A stretch of 64,000 bases of DNA from JBJMLO01 sp045805265 (lineage in GTDB: Bacteria > Actinomycetota > UBA4738 > JACQTL01): assembly GCA_045805265.1 (NCBI GenBank), contig JBJMLO010000011.1, positions 496,001-560,000 of the forward strand, read 5' to 3'. Below, one piece after another: positions 40,928 to 48,774 of the stretch (position 1 is the first letter of the stretch; each line of letters starts with the position of its first letter). A model generated the notes under the pieces. It saw only the letters and a list, made by a program, of their open reading frames with translations. It had not been told where the DNA came from and did not search any database. The position numbers were made by a program, and so were the translations under genes.

Positions 40928-42255
40928 CCGTCCCGCCGGTCCAGCCAGCCGCCGTCCCGGCCGGCCCGCGCGGCCACCAGCCCCGCCGCGATCGACAGCG
41001 CGATCTCCGCGGGGGTCCGGGCCCCGACGTCGATCCCGACCGGCGACCGCACCCGCGCCAGGTCCTCGTCGCCGAACCCCGTCGCTCGCAGTGCCTGGAC
41101 GTGCGGCCCCACGTGCCGCCGGCTGCCCATCACTCCCACGAATCCGGCGTCCGTCCGCAGCGCCGCCGCGATCGACTCCACCACGCCGGGCGCGTCGTGA
41201 TCCGTGTGGACCACCGAGGTGTCGCCGTCGATGGACCCGGCGTCGAGATCGGTACGGACCGCGTCCGCAGCCTCACGGTGTTCCTCGAGCACCCGCTCGC
41301 TCCGAGGCTCGACCAGCACCGTCCGCCAGCCCAACAGGCGCATGATCCGCAGGAGCTCCAGCCCGACCGGCGACGCCGTCACGACGACGGCGGTCGGCAC
41401 CGGCACGTCCGGCTCCAGGAACACGTCGACCTCCCCGAGGTCGTGCACGTAGGTGCGCGTGACCGGCCCGCCGCCGGCGGCGACTGAGGGGGCATCCGCG
41501 ACCGCCGCGGAATCGAACTCCGCGCATCCGAGCGTCCCTTCCAGCGGTCCGCCGGGCCCCACGGCGAACTTCTGTCCGACCCGACACGGAGGGTTCCCCC
41601 GGACGGCCACGGCGGTGGCCCGCACCGTCCAGGGCCGCTCCCGAGCGGGTCTCCGGGCGGGCGTCGGGAGGCGGAGAGCACCGGAGTGGGGTTCCCGGAC
41701 CCTCCCGGCGGCCGCCACGGACGGTGGCCCCTGGTCAGCCCCCGCATGTCCAGTCGCATGCTCACTCGTCCTCCCGGCGATCAATTCGAGCGCGTGCGGG
41801 AGCACCGGCAGCACGGCCTCGAGCGACTCGCGGACGCCCTTGGGGCTCCCCGGCAGGTTCAGCACGAGGGTCTGTAGCACCGTTCCCGCGACCCCCCGGG
41901 ACAGGGCGGCCTGCGGCGTGTGCTCCAGCCCCGCTGCCCGCATGAGCTCGGCCAGCCCCGGCGCCTCTCGCTCCAGGACCGCCCGCGTCGCCTCGGGGGT
42001 GACGTCGCGCGGCCCGAACCCGGTGCCGCCCGTCGTGACGACCAGCGCGGGTCCGTCCGCGGCGAGCTCCCGCAGCAGAGACTCGATCCGGGCGCGCTCG
42101 TCCGGCACGACCCGCCGCTCCACGTCGCCGAACCCGGCCTCCCGCAACAGCTCGTCGGCCGCATCACCCGAGGCGTCCCGGCGCGTCCCCTGCGTCACCC
42201 CGTCGGAGACCGTGACCACCGTCACCCGGATCGCGTCGTTCACGTCGTCGCCCAC
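40924..42255 (-). CDS. MoaB/MogA-XdhC fusion protein
   Basis: A 443-residue single frame joining two molybdenum-cofactor proteins. Residues about 1-165 are a MoaB/MogA-type domain (molybdopterin adenylyltransferase): VTVVTVSDGV, VTTGGTGFGPRDVTPEAT, LNLPGSPKGVRES. After a 45-residue proline/arginine-rich linker, residues about 210-443 are an XdhC/CoxI-type domain: RGNPPCRVGQKFAV with LGCAEFD, then a Rossmann part (TAVVVTASPVGLELLRIM, FVGVMGSRRH, SPVGIDVGARTPAEIALSI). XdhC inserts or sulfurates the cofactor in xanthine dehydrogenase-type enzymes. GTG 42255 lies 6 bases after a CACAAT element (leaderless). It is divergent from moaA. No frameshift or stop separates the domains. A molybdenum hydroxylase is not in the window. 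Confidence 0.82.
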   Translation of the reverse strand: MGDDVNDAIRVTVVTVSDGVTQGTRRDASGDAADELLREAGFGDVERRVVPDERARIESLLRELAADGPALVVTTGGTGFGPRDVTPEATRAVLEREAPGLAELMRAAGLEHTPQAALSRGVAGTVLQTLVLNLPGSPKGVRESLEAVLPVLPHALELIAGRTSEHATGHAGADQGPPSVAAAGRVREPHSGALRLPTPARRPARERPWTVRATAVAVRGNPPCRVGQKFAVGPGGPLEGTLGCAEFDSAAVADAPSVAAGGGPVTRTYVHDLGEVDVFLEPDVPVPTAVVVTASPVGLELLRIMRLLGWRTVLVEPRSERVLEEHREAADAVRTDLDAGSIDGDTSVVHTDHDAPGVVESIAAALRTDAGFVGVMGSRRHVGPHVQALRATGFGDEDLARVRSPVGIDVGARTPAEIALSIAAGLVAARAGRDGGWLDRRDG

Positions 42256-42261
42256 GGCCCT

Positions 42262-42314
42262 ATTGTGCCGCCCGCGGGCGCGCCGCGGGCCCCCGGCCGC
42301 ATCCGGGGTACCCT
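42262..42314. promoter_or_regulatory. divergent leaderless promoters of moaA and moaB-xdhC
   Basis: Minus strand: CACAAT (42267-42262), 6 bases before GTG 42255. Plus strand: TACCCT (42309-42314), 7 bases before ATG 42322. Only 66 bases separate the two start codons, so the genes are probably co-regulated. Confidence 0.5.
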
Positions 42315-42321
42315 GAGGGGG

Positions 42322-43350
42322 ATGACCTCCGAGACGTGGACCCCGCCCACGGACGACGCGCCGGCCGCCGGCCCGCTGCTCGACACCCTGGGCCGGGTGG
42401 CGAACGACCTGCGCGTGTCGGTCACCGACCGGTGCAACTTCCGGTGCACGTACTGCATGCCGGCCGAGGGCCTGGTGTGGCTGCCCAAGCCGGAGATCCT
42501 GACCTTCGAGGAGATCACCCGGCTGGTCGGCGTGTTCACCTCGCTCGGGGTCCGGTCGCTGAAGCTCACGGGCGGGGAACCGACGGTCCGCGCCGATCTC
42601 CCGGTGCTCGTGCGGATGCTCCGCGAGGCGAACCCGGGCGTCGACATGTCGCTCACGACGAACGGCCTGCTCCTCGAGCGGATGTCGCAGACGCTGGCCG
42701 ACGCCGGCCTCGACCGGGTCACCGTGTCGTGCGACTCGCTGATGCGCCACCGGTTCGCCGAGATGACCCGCCGCGACGCGCTGGAGCGTGTCCTGGCCGG
42801 GCTGGAGGCGGCGGAGGCCGCCGGCCTCACACCGATCAAGCTGAACGTCGTGGTCATCGGCGGAACGAACGACGACGAGGCCGTGGAGTTCGCTCGCTTC
42901 GCCCGCCGGACCGGCTACGAGGTCCGGTTCATCGAGTACATGCCGCTCGACGCCGACCGGGCCTGGGAGCGAGCAAAGGTCGTGCCGAGCGCCCGCCTGC
43001 TGCAGCAGATCGACGCCGAGCACCCGCTGAAGCCCGATCACGGACCCGAGCCCGCGACGACGTACCGTTTCGCCGACGGCGCCCCCGGCGCGGTCGGCGT
43101 GATCCCCAGCGTGACGGAGCCGTTCTGTGACACCTGCAACAGGCTGCGGCTCACCGCCGACGGCCAGTTCCGTTCGTGCCTGTTCGCGTTGGAGGAGACC
43201 GACCTTCGCGACCCGCTGCGGGCGGGGGCATCCGACGAGGAGCTGACGGCGCTGATCCGGGCCGGCGTGTGGCGGAAGTGGCCGGGCCACCGCATCAACC
43301 ACCCGGACTTCGTGCAGCCCGAGCGCAGCATGTCGATGATCGGCGGCTGA
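42322..43350 (+). CDS. moaA: GTP 3',8-cyclase (molybdenum cofactor biosynthesis)
   Basis: A 342-residue radical SAM enzyme making the cyclic pterin precursor of the molybdenum cofactor from GTP. The first cluster is CNFRCTYCMP. The second cluster is CDTCNRLRLTADG plus a Cys in FRSCLF. LKLTGGEPTVR and the essential C-terminal Gly-Gly (SMIGG) are present. ATG 42322; leaderless promoter as described, with GAGGGGG immediately before the ATG too close to act as a ribosome site. It is divergent from the MoaB-XdhC fusion. Confidence 0.96.
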   Translation: MTSETWTPPTDDAPAAGPLLDTLGRVANDLRVSVTDRCNFRCTYCMPAEGLVWLPKPEILTFEEITRLVGVFTSLGVRSLKLTGGEPTVRADLPVLVRMLREANPGVDMSLTTNGLLLERMSQTLADAGLDRVTVSCDSLMRHRFAEMTRRDALERVLAGLEAAEAAGLTPIKLNVVVIGGTNDDEAVEFARFARRTGYEVRFIEYMPLDADRAWERAKVVPSARLLQQIDAEHPLKPDHGPEPATTYRFADGAPGAVGVIPSVTEPFCDTCNRLRLTADGQFRSCLFALEETDLRDPLRAGASDEELTALIRAGVWRKWPGHRINHPDFVQPERSMSMIGG

Positions 43351-43467
43351 GGGGCCCCCGCAGAAGCGATCGCTCGGAGCGTTCTGCACGGCGAGGCCAT
43401 CGGATCCGTGTCCGATGAGCCGCTAAACGCCGCCGAGATCCGCGTACCCGGATCTCTCCGCGAATCA

Positions 43468-43701
43468 TCACCCCGGCCAGGCGCGTCGTTGGGCTGCCTT
43501 CGGCGGCACGACCTGCCGCTCCTGAGGCTGTCGAGCGAACGAGTCTCGAACCTGCTGGAGCTCGATCTTCCGCCGTCGCTCCGCGAGCGCGGTCTCGATG
43601 GCTTGCCGTGCCACCGCGGATCGGGAGAGAGAGGCCTCGCGGGCAGCTTCGTCGAGCTCGTTCAGGGACCCCTCGTCGAGCTGAACCACGATGCGTTCCA
43701 T
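43468..43701 (-). CDS. ribbon-helix-helix (CopG-like) DNA-binding protein
   Basis: A 77-residue protein. The N-terminal MERIVVQLDEGSLNELDEAA is a beta strand followed by helix, then ASLSRSAVARQAIETALAER as the second helix: the ribbon-helix-helix pattern of CopG/ParD-type regulators and antitoxins. The rest is a basic, glutamine-rich tail. ATG 43701 fits the domain start. No toxin gene is adjacent: 117 empty bases lie downstream and a CRP gene upstream. It may thus be a solitary regulator. Confidence 0.72.
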   Translation of the reverse strand: MERIVVQLDEGSLNELDEAAREASLSRSAVARQAIETALAERRRKIELQQVRDSFARQPQERQVVPPKAAQRRAWPG

Positions 43702-43779
43702 GATGCGTTTGAAGATACGTGCACGGGACACGCGCTCGCGGTGGTGGATTGCCGGGCCCTCAGGGCCGACCACCGTGTG

Positions 43780-44496
43780 TTACAGCTGGGCGAGGCGGCG
43801 CAGGCCGGTGACGTTCTTGAGCACGTAGCGACGGTCGTTCTTCTCCACGAGGCCCCGGCGCTGGAACTCGGACAGGATCCTCGTGACGTTCTCCCGTGAT
43901 CCGCCGCACAGGCTGGCCAGGTCCGCGTGCGTCACCACCGACGGCAGGACCACCCCGTCGGCCGGCAGGTCGTCGAGCGACGGCGAGACCAGCTGGAGCA
44001 GCCGCTTCGCCACCCGGCCCTTGAGGTCGAGGAACAGGAGGTCCTCCACGAAGGCCTCGTGCGCCTGGACCTGCTGGGACAGCACGCGGAGCAACGCCCG
44101 CGACACCTCGGGGTGGGCCGCGAGGAAGTCCAGGAACACCTCGCCGTCGAGCGCCCACACCCCGCTGTCCTCGAGCGCGACGGCGGTCGCCGTGCGGGGC
44201 ATCTGGCCGAGAACCCCGAGCTCGCCGAAGAACTGCGGCCCCTCGAGCGTGGTGTGCAGCTGGCGGTGGCCGGTCAGGGACAGGGAGGAGATCTCTACCC
44301 GTCCCTCGGTGAGGAAGTACATCTGCGGGGCGTCGTCACCCTGATGGAACAGGTACGTCCCCCGGCGGTACCGGCGGATCGTCCCCTTTCCGGCCAGGTC
44401 TCGCACGGTGCCGAGCTCGACCGCGGCCAGGATCGGCGTGCCGGCCATGGCCTTGTGCAGCGAATCGAGCGTGGACGCGTCCCCCGTCGGCGTCAT
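43780..44496 (-). CDS. CRP/FNR-family transcriptional regulator
   Basis: A 238-residue regulator. The cyclic-nucleotide-binding domain has the phosphate-binding cassette FFGELGVLGQMPRTATAVA (Glu and Arg-Thr retained, so cAMP binding is plausible). A long dimer helix follows, then the winged helix THADLASLCGGSRENVTRIL. The recognition helix has R-E-x-x-x-R, the three residues that in CRP contact the GTGA half-site. ATG 44496. Three GTGA-N6-TCAC sites lie 350-440 bases upstream of this gene, in front of the neighbouring small genes. The hairpin at 44586-44620 separates it from the preceding gene. Confidence 0.9.
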   Translation of the reverse strand: MTPTGDASTLDSLHKAMAGTPILAAVELGTVRDLAGKGTIRRYRRGTYLFHQGDDAPQMYFLTEGRVEISSLSLTGHRQLHTTLEGPQFFGELGVLGQMPRTATAVALEDSGVWALDGEVFLDFLAAHPEVSRALLRVLSQQVQAHEAFVEDLLFLDLKGRVAKRLLQLVSPSLDDLPADGVVLPSVVTHADLASLCGGSRENVTRILSEFQRRGLVEKNDRRYVLKNVTGLRRLAQL

Positions 44497-44585
44497 GACC
44501 CACGAAGCCTATCCCCGAGCCCTGCTGCGATGGAAGTCCGCCAGAGCGTTCGGATGCACCGCGACACCTCCCCCGGAACGCCGAC

Positions 44586-44620
44586 GCGGGCCCGGAGGGG
44601 GTTTCAGGCTCCGGGCCCGC
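44586..44620 (-). terminator. hairpin terminator of the 39-residue peptide gene
   Basis: Perfect 12-bp stem GCGGGCCCGGAG (44586-44597) with CTCCGGGCCCGC (44609-44620) and an 11-base loop, 29 bases past the stop at 44650. No U-tract. Confidence 0.6.
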
Positions 44621-44649
44621 GCAGGAAATCTTGAAGTTGTGCGGCAGGA

Positions 44650-44769
44650 CTACAGCTTCTTGAGCTTCTTGAGCTTCTTGAGCGAGACGCGCGCCGCCGG
44701 CTTCTTGTCCTCGCTCTTCTCCGACTTGGTCGCCGTGGGCGCCTTCGGAGTCACCTTCTTGTCTGCCAT
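44650..44769 (-). CDS. 39-residue lysine-rich protein
   Basis: A short gene from ATG 44769 with an excellent ribosome site GAGGTGA 6 bases upstream. It encodes MADKKVTPKAPTATKSEKSE, then a lysine/alanine stretch, ending RVSLKKLKKLKKL. Thirteen of its 39 residues are lysine. The C-terminal (KKL)3 is encoded by tandem 9-base repeats (unit CTTCTTGAG on the plus strand, 44655-44685). It resembles histone-tail-like or nucleic-acid-binding cationic peptides, but no family is assigned. Flanked by a strong terminator hairpin and by three CRP-type boxes upstream, suggesting real and regulated expression. Confidence 0.72.
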   Translation of the reverse strand: MADKKVTPKAPTATKSEKSEDKKPAARVSLKKLKKLKKL

Positions 44770-44853
44770 CTGTGTCACCTCCTCGGGGTTCCGGGCCCCG
44801 TGGGGCTTGGATTTCCGATGGGCGAATACTGCTCCTCGTGCTCCCGTGAGTCG

Positions 44854-44867
44854 GTGACGCCCGTCAC
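44854..44867. promoter_or_regulatory. CRP-like operator, box 1
   Basis: GTGACGCCCGTCAC, i.e. GTGA-N6-TCAC. Its centre lies about 42 bases upstream of a predicted start of the lysine-rich peptide transcript (TATTCG -10 at 44830-44825, minus strand), a class II activator position. Confidence 0.6.
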
Positions 44868-44900
44868 AGAACCCGTGGTGTCCTCCGTCACGACCCCGAC

Positions 44901-44914
44901 GTGACCCCGATCAC
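44901..44914. promoter_or_regulatory. CRP-like operator, box 2
   Basis: GTGACCCCGATCAC, GTGA-N6-TCAC, 47 bases from box 1. Confidence 0.55.
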
Positions 44915-44923
44915 CTGACGAAC

Positions 44924-44937
44924 GTGACGCCCGTCAC
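44924..44937. promoter_or_regulatory. CRP-like operator, box 3
   Basis: GTGACGCCCGTCAC, identical to box 1, 23 bases from box 2 and 101 bases before the plus-strand membrane-peptide gene at 45039. Confidence 0.6.
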
Positions 44938-45038
44938 ATCTCGAACACGCAATGGGTCCCGAGGATCAGAGGCCAGGAGCCTCGGGTCTGCCCCAAGTGC
45001 GAGAGCCCATACTGGGGCCGGCCAAGAAGGGAGAAGCG

Positions 45039-45221
45039 ATGAAACTCGCGAACATGCCTTGGTGGGGCTGGTTCCTCAGCGCAGTCGTAGCGATCGCTCT
45101 CGGTAGAGTTGTGTGGGCCACCGCCTTCATCCTTTGGCCAGCGAGCGCCGTGATGATCGTCATCGGCGTGGTGAAGCTGGTGCGCGGCAGCAGCCGCGCC
45201 CAAGTACTGCCTGGTCCCTGA
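45039..45221 (+). CDS. 60-residue membrane protein
   Basis: Begins MKLANMPWWGWFLSAVVAIA and has two hydrophobic helices (about 6-24 and 27-46), ending in a short basic tail. ATG 45039 is preceded by AAGGGAG at a good distance; an upstream in-frame ATG at 44952 would place a soluble, unsupported extension and overlaps the operator region. Divergent from the lysine-rich peptide gene across the three CRP-like boxes. Confidence 0.65.
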   Translation: MKLANMPWWGWFLSAVVAIALGRVVWATAFILWPASAVMIVIGVVKLVRGSSRAQVLPGP

Positions 45222-45333
45222 CTTCTCTTGCAGGGTGCCCGGTTCTCGTGCAAAGTCCTCGAACACTCGAACCGGGGAACCGGGGAACCGACTTGCAGCG
45301 GGACCGCACCGCACGAGAAGTCAGGGTGAGCCC

Positions 45334-45636
45334 TTAGGGATTTTGACGACGCCGAGCCCACCTGCCCAGAAGCAGGAGCAGGAGCATTCCCAACGGGAGC
45401 CCGACGAGGATCCCGGCCACGTAGCCCCAGTTGATGGATCCGGTGGAGGCTAGCAACGCGCCTCCGATCGTCAGCCCGATTAGCGGACCAACCATGGCGA
45501 TCGCGGCTCGCTTCGGAGTCATCGAAGCCAATCTCTGCCTGGGGTTGGGGAACACCTCGCCTTTCGTCGCTCGATACGCGAACGCGACAGCGGCGACCAT
45601 CAGAAGGACGATGAAGATCCAGAATGCCGCGTCCAT
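45334..45636 (-). CDS. small integral membrane protein
   Basis: A 100-residue protein with three hydrophobic helices (about 2-20, 44-65, 70-90) and a basic C-terminus (RWARRRQNP). The loop between helices 1 and 2 is positively charged, giving a predictable inside orientation. No known family. It follows the Cys-rich small gene and the M50 protease operon in the same direction (34-base gap), so it may be the last member of that operon. Confidence 0.62.
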   Translation of the reverse strand: MDAAFWIFIVLLMVAAVAFAYRATKGEVFPNPRQRLASMTPKRAAIAMVGPLIGLTIGGALLASTGSINWGYVAGILVGLPLGMLLLLLLGRWARRRQNP

Positions 45637-45670
45637 CGGCGTCTCCGGTGGCGGCGACGGAGTCGGGGGC

Positions 45671-45880
45671 TCAGTCCAGCTCGGGGACGTCGAGCGGGTC
45701 GGGTCGGGGGGTGCAGGCGCCGCAGTACAGGGCGTCCTCCACGACCAGGACCTTCGTGGTGTTCTCTGAGCGGTAGGTCTCGAGGATGAACGGGTGGACC
45801 TGGACGTGGTCCTCGCAGATCCCGCGACCGCAGAAACGGCACGTGCCCACGGCGGTTCGCTTGCAGTGCCAGCAGTCCAT
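45671..45880 (-). CDS. 69-residue Cys/His zinc-binding protein
   Basis: Starts MDCWHCKRTAVGTCRFCGRG with three C-x-x-C-like pairs (CWHC, CRFC, and CGAC later) and CEDH, a B-box-like arrangement of Cys and His suited to bind two zinc ions. The middle has HPFILETYRSENTTKVLVVED. ATG 45880. It starts 9 bases beyond the stop of the M50 protease gene, so it belongs to that operon. Possibly a regulatory or adaptor zinc ribbon; function unknown. Confidence 0.7.
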   Translation of the reverse strand: MDCWHCKRTAVGTCRFCGRGICEDHVQVHPFILETYRSENTTKVLVVEDALYCGACTPRPDPLDVPELD

Positions 45881-45889
45881 CCGTTCCTC

Positions 45890-48055
45890 TCAGTGGTGCT
45901 GCGTCCGGTCGGCCGTCGTCGTCGGCTTCAACAGGCCCTTGCGGAACCGGGCCGCGACCAGCCGGTCGAATCCGTTCCGGTCCAGCCGGAAGGCCCGGAC
46001 GGGAGTGTAGGCGACGACGGTCGCCGTACGCGGCACGTCGAAGAGCAGCGCGACCTCCCCCACGTACTCTCCGGCGCCCGCGGAGGCCACCTGGTCGCCG
46101 CCGCGCTGGATGCTGACCTGACCCGAGGAGATCGCGTAGAAGTCGTCGCCGACGGCGCCCTCCTCCATCAGGACCTGGCCCGGGGCCAGGGTCACCCACT
46201 CCCCGTGGCCCAGCAGCTCGCGGAGCTGCGCGGACTCGAGGTGCGCGAACGCCGGCAGTCCCCGGAGCTCCGCGAGCTGGTGCAGGGTCGGCTCGAACTC
46301 GGGAACCGAGGCCATGTCCGCCAGCAGGCGGTCGAACGTGGGCAGGTCCACGACGAACAGCTCGGTGTCCGTGGTCGCGCGGGCGGTCGCCGAGCGGTCT
46401 GCCTCCATGAGCAGCGCGAGCTCGCCGAACGACTCCCCGCGATGCAGCGTCTTCAGCACCCGTGACTCGCCCGTCTCCGGATTCTCCTCCACGATCTGGA
46501 CCTCGCCCTTGCGGACGACGTAGAACTCGTCCGCCTCGTCGCCCTGGCGGAACACGGCCCTGCCCTTCGAGAAGTCCTTGAGCTTGACCCGCCCGGCCAG
46601 GTCGTTCAGGACCTCGCCCGGGATGTCGGTGAACGCCGGGAGCGCGTCGATCATCCCCGCGGCCTCGACCCGCCACTTGAGCTGCAGCCGGAACCGGATC
46701 CTCCGCTCGAGCGCCCGGGCCTGCTTGATCAGCGACCGAATCAGGTTCAGCGCCCCCCGGATGATCGGGCCGAGGATGAACAGCCCCAGCGCGACCAGGA
46801 TGATCCGGGAGACCACGCCCCCGTTCCACAACCGACGGACCAGCCCGCCGAAGATCGTCTGCCAGAAGAAGTACGCCGTGTAGAACGAGAACACCGTGAA
46901 GATCGTGCCGAGGATCGCGTACGCGGCCAGCCCGAACTCCTGCTTCGTCCACCGCTCCCGCTTGCGGAGCTTGTGCAGGAAGTCGTGGCGGAGGAACCGG
47001 AGCGACCGGGGCCGGAGGTCCGGCACGTCGATGGCCTCCGCCAGCAGCCAGTACCCGTCCAGCTCGAGCAAGGGGATGAGGTTCATCAGGATCGAGATGT
47101 AGTTCAGGACCGCGAACTTGTAGAGCGTCTCGGAGAAGGCCCAGCCCGGGTAGGCCCAGGCGACCAGCGACGCGACGGCCGCCACGACCATGTCGGCGAA
47201 CGGCCCCGCGGCGGACTGCGCCAGGCGCGTCTTCTTTTCGAGCAGCAATACATCGGTACTCTCGACGAAGAACGCCGGGGCGCCGAAGTAGATCATGAAG
47301 CCCGCGCTCTTGATGCGCCGGCCGTGGTGGACGAGCACCAGCGCGTGCCCCAGCTCGTGCACGAACACCATCACGTAGTCGAGGAACAGCAGGAGCAGGA
47401 ATCCGAACGCCAGCGACTTCCCGGCCAGGCTGAAGCGGTGCGAGCCCGCCGTCTTGACGAACGCCACGAACCCCACCACCGACACCACCGCGGTGAGCGC
47501 CACCACCCCCTTGTTGAAGAAGATCTTCAGCCCCCGCCGGTACAGCCACTGCACCAGCCGGTCGGCTCCGTTCCAGGAGATCGACAGCGTCCTGGCGAAC
47601 GTCCGGGCCTTCCGGCGAGCGGTCGACGCCGGGTCCATCGCCTCCTTCACCGCGGCGTCGGCGTCGAAATACCGCTGCTCGAGGAAGTTCGCCTCGTACA
47701 GGCTCCGGACCATGTCGGCGACGCTTTCGAGCTCGAGGCTGCCCTTCTCCTGGAACCGCTCGAACACGATCTCCTTGACCGACCGCGTGCCGTCCATGAG
47801 GTCGAGCAGCTCGATGTCCTGCGGGGTCAGCATGATGTGGATCTGGTCGCGGGGGTTCTGGATGACCGCGTAGTCGTTGCCCCACCGCAGGCGCTGGACC
47901 TTCTTCTCGATGTCGGGCGCGAGCTTCGGCCGGAACTGCGCGGGGTCGACGAGGTCGGACAGACGCTTCCAGACGTCGCGCCCCGAGGGCTGGGCCTCCT
48001 CGATGGCCCGCTCCAGCCGCTCGTAGAACGTGGTCGCGGCGGGCGCCTCCGTCAT
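45890..48055 (-). CDS. M50 zinc metalloprotease with two cyclic-nucleotide-binding domains
   Basis: A 721-residue membrane protein. The N-terminal 130 residues (KVQRLRWGNDYAVIQNPRD to LYEANFLEQ) look like a PqqD/winged-helix domain. The site-2-protease-type membrane core follows: HELGHALVLVHHG carries the HExxH zinc motif, and LIPLLELDGYWLL carries the third ligand Asp in the LDG motif. There are several spans up to about residue 440. Two cNMP-binding domains follow, each with an intact phosphate cassette: ESFGELALLMEADRSATA (about 545) and EYVGEVALLFDVPRTATV (about 680). ATG 48055 overlaps the upstream secreted-protein stop (ATGA). Probably a membrane protease gated by cAMP or cGMP; substrate unknown. 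Confidence 0.88.
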   Translation of the reverse strand: MTEAPAATTFYERLERAIEEAQPSGRDVWKRLSDLVDPAQFRPKLAPDIEKKVQRLRWGNDYAVIQNPRDQIHIMLTPQDIELLDLMDGTRSVKEIVFERFQEKGSLELESVADMVRSLYEANFLEQRYFDADAAVKEAMDPASTARRKARTFARTLSISWNGADRLVQWLYRRGLKIFFNKGVVALTAVVSVVGFVAFVKTAGSHRFSLAGKSLAFGFLLLLFLDYVMVFVHELGHALVLVHHGRRIKSAGFMIYFGAPAFFVESTDVLLLEKKTRLAQSAAGPFADMVVAAVASLVAWAYPGWAFSETLYKFAVLNYISILMNLIPLLELDGYWLLAEAIDVPDLRPRSLRFLRHDFLHKLRKRERWTKQEFGLAAYAILGTIFTVFSFYTAYFFWQTIFGGLVRRLWNGGVVSRIILVALGLFILGPIIRGALNLIRSLIKQARALERRIRFRLQLKWRVEAAGMIDALPAFTDIPGEVLNDLAGRVKLKDFSKGRAVFRQGDEADEFYVVRKGEVQIVEENPETGESRVLKTLHRGESFGELALLMEADRSATARATTDTELFVVDLPTFDRLLADMASVPEFEPTLHQLAELRGLPAFAHLESAQLRELLGHGEWVTLAPGQVLMEEGAVGDDFYAISSGQVSIQRGGDQVASAGAGEYVGEVALLFDVPRTATVVAYTPVRAFRLDRNGFDRLVAARFRKGLLKPTTTADRTQHH

Positions 48056-48774
48056 CGCTTGGCCCGCTCCTCCTCCTGGAGGCGGCGGGCGACCGTCGCG
48101 TAGACGTTCGGCCTCACCCGGCTCCTGCGGGTCGAGAACGTGTTGCCCACGAACGCGCCGATGAACAGCGCGCCGGCCACCGCCAGGCCGATCGTCCCCC
48201 ACGGGAACCCGTTGTCCGCCTTCGTGACCGGCGGGCTGAGAGGAACCTGACGAGAGGTCACGCCGCTCACGTCCGTCACCGTGAGGAACAGCCGCGCGCC
48301 CGGGGGCGGTGCCGCCACCAGCTGGACGGGAAAGGCGAGCTGGAAGCGGGTGCCCTTGGCCGTGACGGTCATCTTCGAGTCGTCGAGCTTGAAGAACGGT
48401 CCCTGGAGCGTGCCCACCTGTCCGATCGAGATGGGCGCTCCCGAGTTCACGATCACGACGGAGAATCCCGTCGGCGTCACCACCATCCGGTCGAGCGGCT
48501 GCCCCCGCAGCTCGAGGGCAACCTCGATCCCTTCGATGCGCTGCCAGCCGTGGGAGTCGATGGCCACCAGCCGAACCCGGATCGGGGTGCCGGGCACCAG
48601 GTCGCCGGCCGCCGAGCCCCTGGCGGTCACGACGGGGGTGGAGGGGGGGCTCGGTGCCGCGCCAGCGGCCGGGATCGAGACCAGGGCCCACGCGGCCGCG
48701 ACCAGGCAGCCGAGCGCCAAGCGGAGGGGGAGTCGGGCCGCACGATGCCTCACGTGCGGCATCCTGACGCCCAC
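48052..48774 (-). CDS. exported single-span membrane protein, partner of the M50 protease
   Basis: A 240-residue protein: signal peptide (about residues 1-38), a 150-residue extracytoplasmic all-beta region (VTARGSAAGDLVPGTPIRVRL onward, with Ig-like strand spacing), then a membrane span near residues 195-215 and a short basic cytoplasmic tail ending RRLQEEERAKR. GTG 48774 with GAGGGG upstream, or ATG 48762. Its stop overlaps the M50 protease start by 4 bases, so the pair is translationally coupled. Type I topology makes it a candidate substrate or sensor subunit of the protease; this is inference from context. Confidence 0.75.
   Translation of the reverse strand: MGVRMPHVRHRAARLPLRLALGCLVAAAWALVSIPAAGAAPSPPSTPVVTARGSAAGDLVPGTPIRVRLVAIDSHGWQRIEGIEVALELRGQPLDRMVVTPTGFSVVIVNSGAPISIGQVGTLQGPFFKLDDSKMTVTAKGTRFQLAFPVQLVAAPPPGARLFLTVTDVSGVTSRQVPLSPPVTKADNGFPWGTIGLAVAGALFIGAFVGNTFSTRRSRVRPNVYATVARRLQEEERAKR

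Noticed and set aside
43468..44496. Toxin-antitoxin pair formed by the ribbon-helix-helix protein and its neighbour
   Set aside because: The neighbour is a full CRP-family regulator, and no small toxin-like frame adjoins the ribbon-helix-helix gene.
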